Source: Rhizobacter sp. AJA081-3 (lineage in GTDB: Bacteria > Pseudomonadota > Gammaproteobacteria > Burkholderiales > Burkholderiaceae_C). Taken from it: a stretch of 64,000 nt of DNA. Location: positions 3,472,001 to 3,536,000 of the forward strand of contig NZ_CP059067.1 of the NCBI RefSeq assembly GCF_017795745.1, read 5' to 3'. The notes under the pieces are model-generated. The model searched no databases and had not been told where the DNA came from. It saw nothing but the letters and a program-made list of their open reading frames with translations. Both the position numbers and the translations under genes were made by a program. Shown here in pieces: positions 63,058 to 64,000 of the stretch. How positions within the stretch are numbered: the stretch's first letter is position 1; each line of letters opens with the position of its first letter.

Positions 63058-63651
63058 CTATTCCAGGCCGAGAAGCGCGTCGCGCAATTGCATGTCAGCC
63101 GGCGATTCACCGAACCAGATCTTCAGCACCATGGCAAAGAACTCGTCGTCGCCCACCGGGTTGCCCTGCGGCTTGCCGAGGATGTAGAAGATCGTGCCCT
63201 TGCCCGGAACGAACTCCATCGCGAAAGATTCGCCTGGCAGCATCTTCGAGCGGCCGGAGAACACCTCGATCAGCCGCGCGCTCGACAGCGCATGGCGCTG
63301 CACCTGCTCCTTGGTGGAGTTGTCGCCCATGCCCTTCAGGAACAGGCGGCCCAGGTCGGTGCCCGGCAGCTCGCGCAAGGCGGTGAACTGCAGCCGCTTC
63401 GGGCCAGGCAGCGCGATGACGTCCGCCGCGGTGGACACCTTCTTGGTGGTGTACAGGCCCATGTCGTACACCTTGAAGATCGCTCGGTAGCGCGTGCCGG
63501 TGCCGTTGAGCTGCAGCTTGGTGCCCTGCACGTCCATTGCCGGATCGAACTTGGTCGAGGTGGGCGCGGCCAGCGCGGCCCCCGCGGCCAGGCCGAGGGC
63601 GAGCACGGTGGCGGCCAGGCGAGAAGACGGCGTGACGGGGCTGCGCTTCAT
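63058..63651 (-). CDS. Chalcone-isomerase-like secreted protein
   Basis: 197 residues from the ATG at 63651, with GGAGGAG upstream. The signal peptide ends about AALAAP. GTKLQLNGTGTRYRAIFKVYDMGLYTTKK, PKRLQFTALRELPGTDLGRLF and VGDDEFFAMVLKIWFGESPAD are motifs of the bacterial chalcone_isomerase-like family (PF16036). Periplasmic, function unknown; the plant enzyme activity should not be assumed. Confidence 0.92.
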   Translation of the reverse strand: MKRSPVTPSSRLAATVLALGLAAGAALAAPTSTKFDPAMDVQGTKLQLNGTGTRYRAIFKVYDMGLYTTKKVSTAADVIALPGPKRLQFTALRELPGTDLGRLFLKGMGDNSTKEQVQRHALSSARLIEVFSGRSKMLPGESFAMEFVPGKGTIFYILGKPQGNPVGDDEFFAMVLKIWFGESPADMQLRDALLGLE

Positions 63652-63753
63652 GGGTTCTCCTCCGGTGTCGTTCTGTGCGACGGTTGTCGATGGGCCCATT
63701 ATTCCGCCGCGCCCCGAGCGCGCCCGCGGCGCCGGCCGCGGGCGTGTCGCAGT

Positions 63754-64000
63754 TCACGCCGGCTGGCCGCGCAATCGCTGGAACAGCGTCACTCCAGCCA
63801 GCACGATGGCGCCGGCGACGATGCCCAGCAGCGCGTCGGCCAGCGTCGGCAGGGTGGCTGCGGCGAGCGAGCCCAGGCTCTCGGCCCAGGCCTGGATCGC
63901 ATGGTGCAGCGGCGCAATGCCATGCACGAGGATGCCGCCGCCAACCAGGAACATCGCCGCCGTGCCGGCAATCGACAGCCCCTTCATGAGCCACGGGGCG
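63754..64000 (-). CDS. DUF808 family membrane protein, C-terminal end (cut by window edge)
   Basis: At least 81 codons on the minus strand running off the right edge; the frame upstream of the first internal ATG (63987) stays open to base 64000. GLSIAGTAAMFLVGGGILVHGI and ADALLGIVAGAIVLAGVTLF are the C-terminal helices of DUF808/YedI-type proteins. Two hydrophobic segments are seen. The complete gene should be about 300 residues, so most lies outside the window. Confidence 0.8.
   Translation of the reverse strand, partial: APWLMKGLSIAGTAAMFLVGGGILVHGIAPLHHAIQAWAESLGSLAAATLPTLADALLGIVAGAIVLAGVTLFQRLRGQPA

Overview
The window is high-GC DNA (about 70% G+C in the housekeeping part, hand-counted on single lines) from what looks like a Burkholderiales betaproteobacterium of the Rubrivivax/Leptothrix/Methylibium type. 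This is inferred from the Bug-family solute receptor, the DUF3016, DUF502, DUF1294 and chalcone-isomerase-like genes, malic enzyme with a PTA tail, and dense operons with ATGA/GTGA overlaps.

Bases 1-18651 look accessory. At the left edge a tightly overlapping minus-strand operon encodes (i) a protein with both a subtilisin and a trypsin-like protease domain, (ii) a trypsin-like protease fused to a P-loop NTPase-like domain with an altered Walker A, and (iii) a STAND-type NTPase cut by the window edge. The architecture resembles NTPase/protease conflict (immunity) systems. Then come a two-component system, a small DUF4395/thioredoxin-like/metallo-beta-lactamase-fold cluster ending in a truncated ABC ATPase, and a MOT1-type anion transporter. 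A 5.8-kb gene follows for a roughly 1941-residue protein with two tyrosine-recombinase-like modules. The accessory DNA ends at a 3' half of tRNA-Thr(CGU), which keeps the tRNA terminator. I read this as the right attachment site of an integrated element; the left end and the intact tRNA-Thr are not in the window.

From 18.7 kb onward the DNA looks like ordinary chromosome. In order: a PNPOx-like protein, an AhpD-like protein and a LysR regulator; a VOC protein and a CBS protein; a 2-oxoacid:ferredoxin oxidoreductase operon with a GltD-like NADPH oxidoreductase subunit (21.6-26.8 kb); a GST; a GGDEF-EAL protein; an ETHE1-like persulfide dioxygenase; a three-gene membrane-protein/hydrolase/secreted-protein operon; NADP-malic enzyme; a large imperfect inverted repeat (36.5-37.0 kb); a Cache-PAS-GGDEF diguanylate cyclase; and a four-gene overlapping operon (CNNM/CorC-like protein, SapC, a reversed PcaC-PcaD fusion, DUF502) divergent from apaH. 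tRNA-Ser(UGA) and a Bug receptor come next, then a hybrid sensor kinase, a CpxP/ICMT/CpxR/CpxA-like stress operon, malQ-pgm, a class II DAHP synthase, a cobalamin-binding-like protein, oligopeptidase B, and a series of small envelope and hypothetical genes. The window ends inside a DUF808 gene.

No rRNA and no CRISPR array were seen. The two strongest candidates for undescribed biology are the protease/NTPase operon (1-5806) and the giant double-recombinase protein next to the tRNA fragment (12593-18651).
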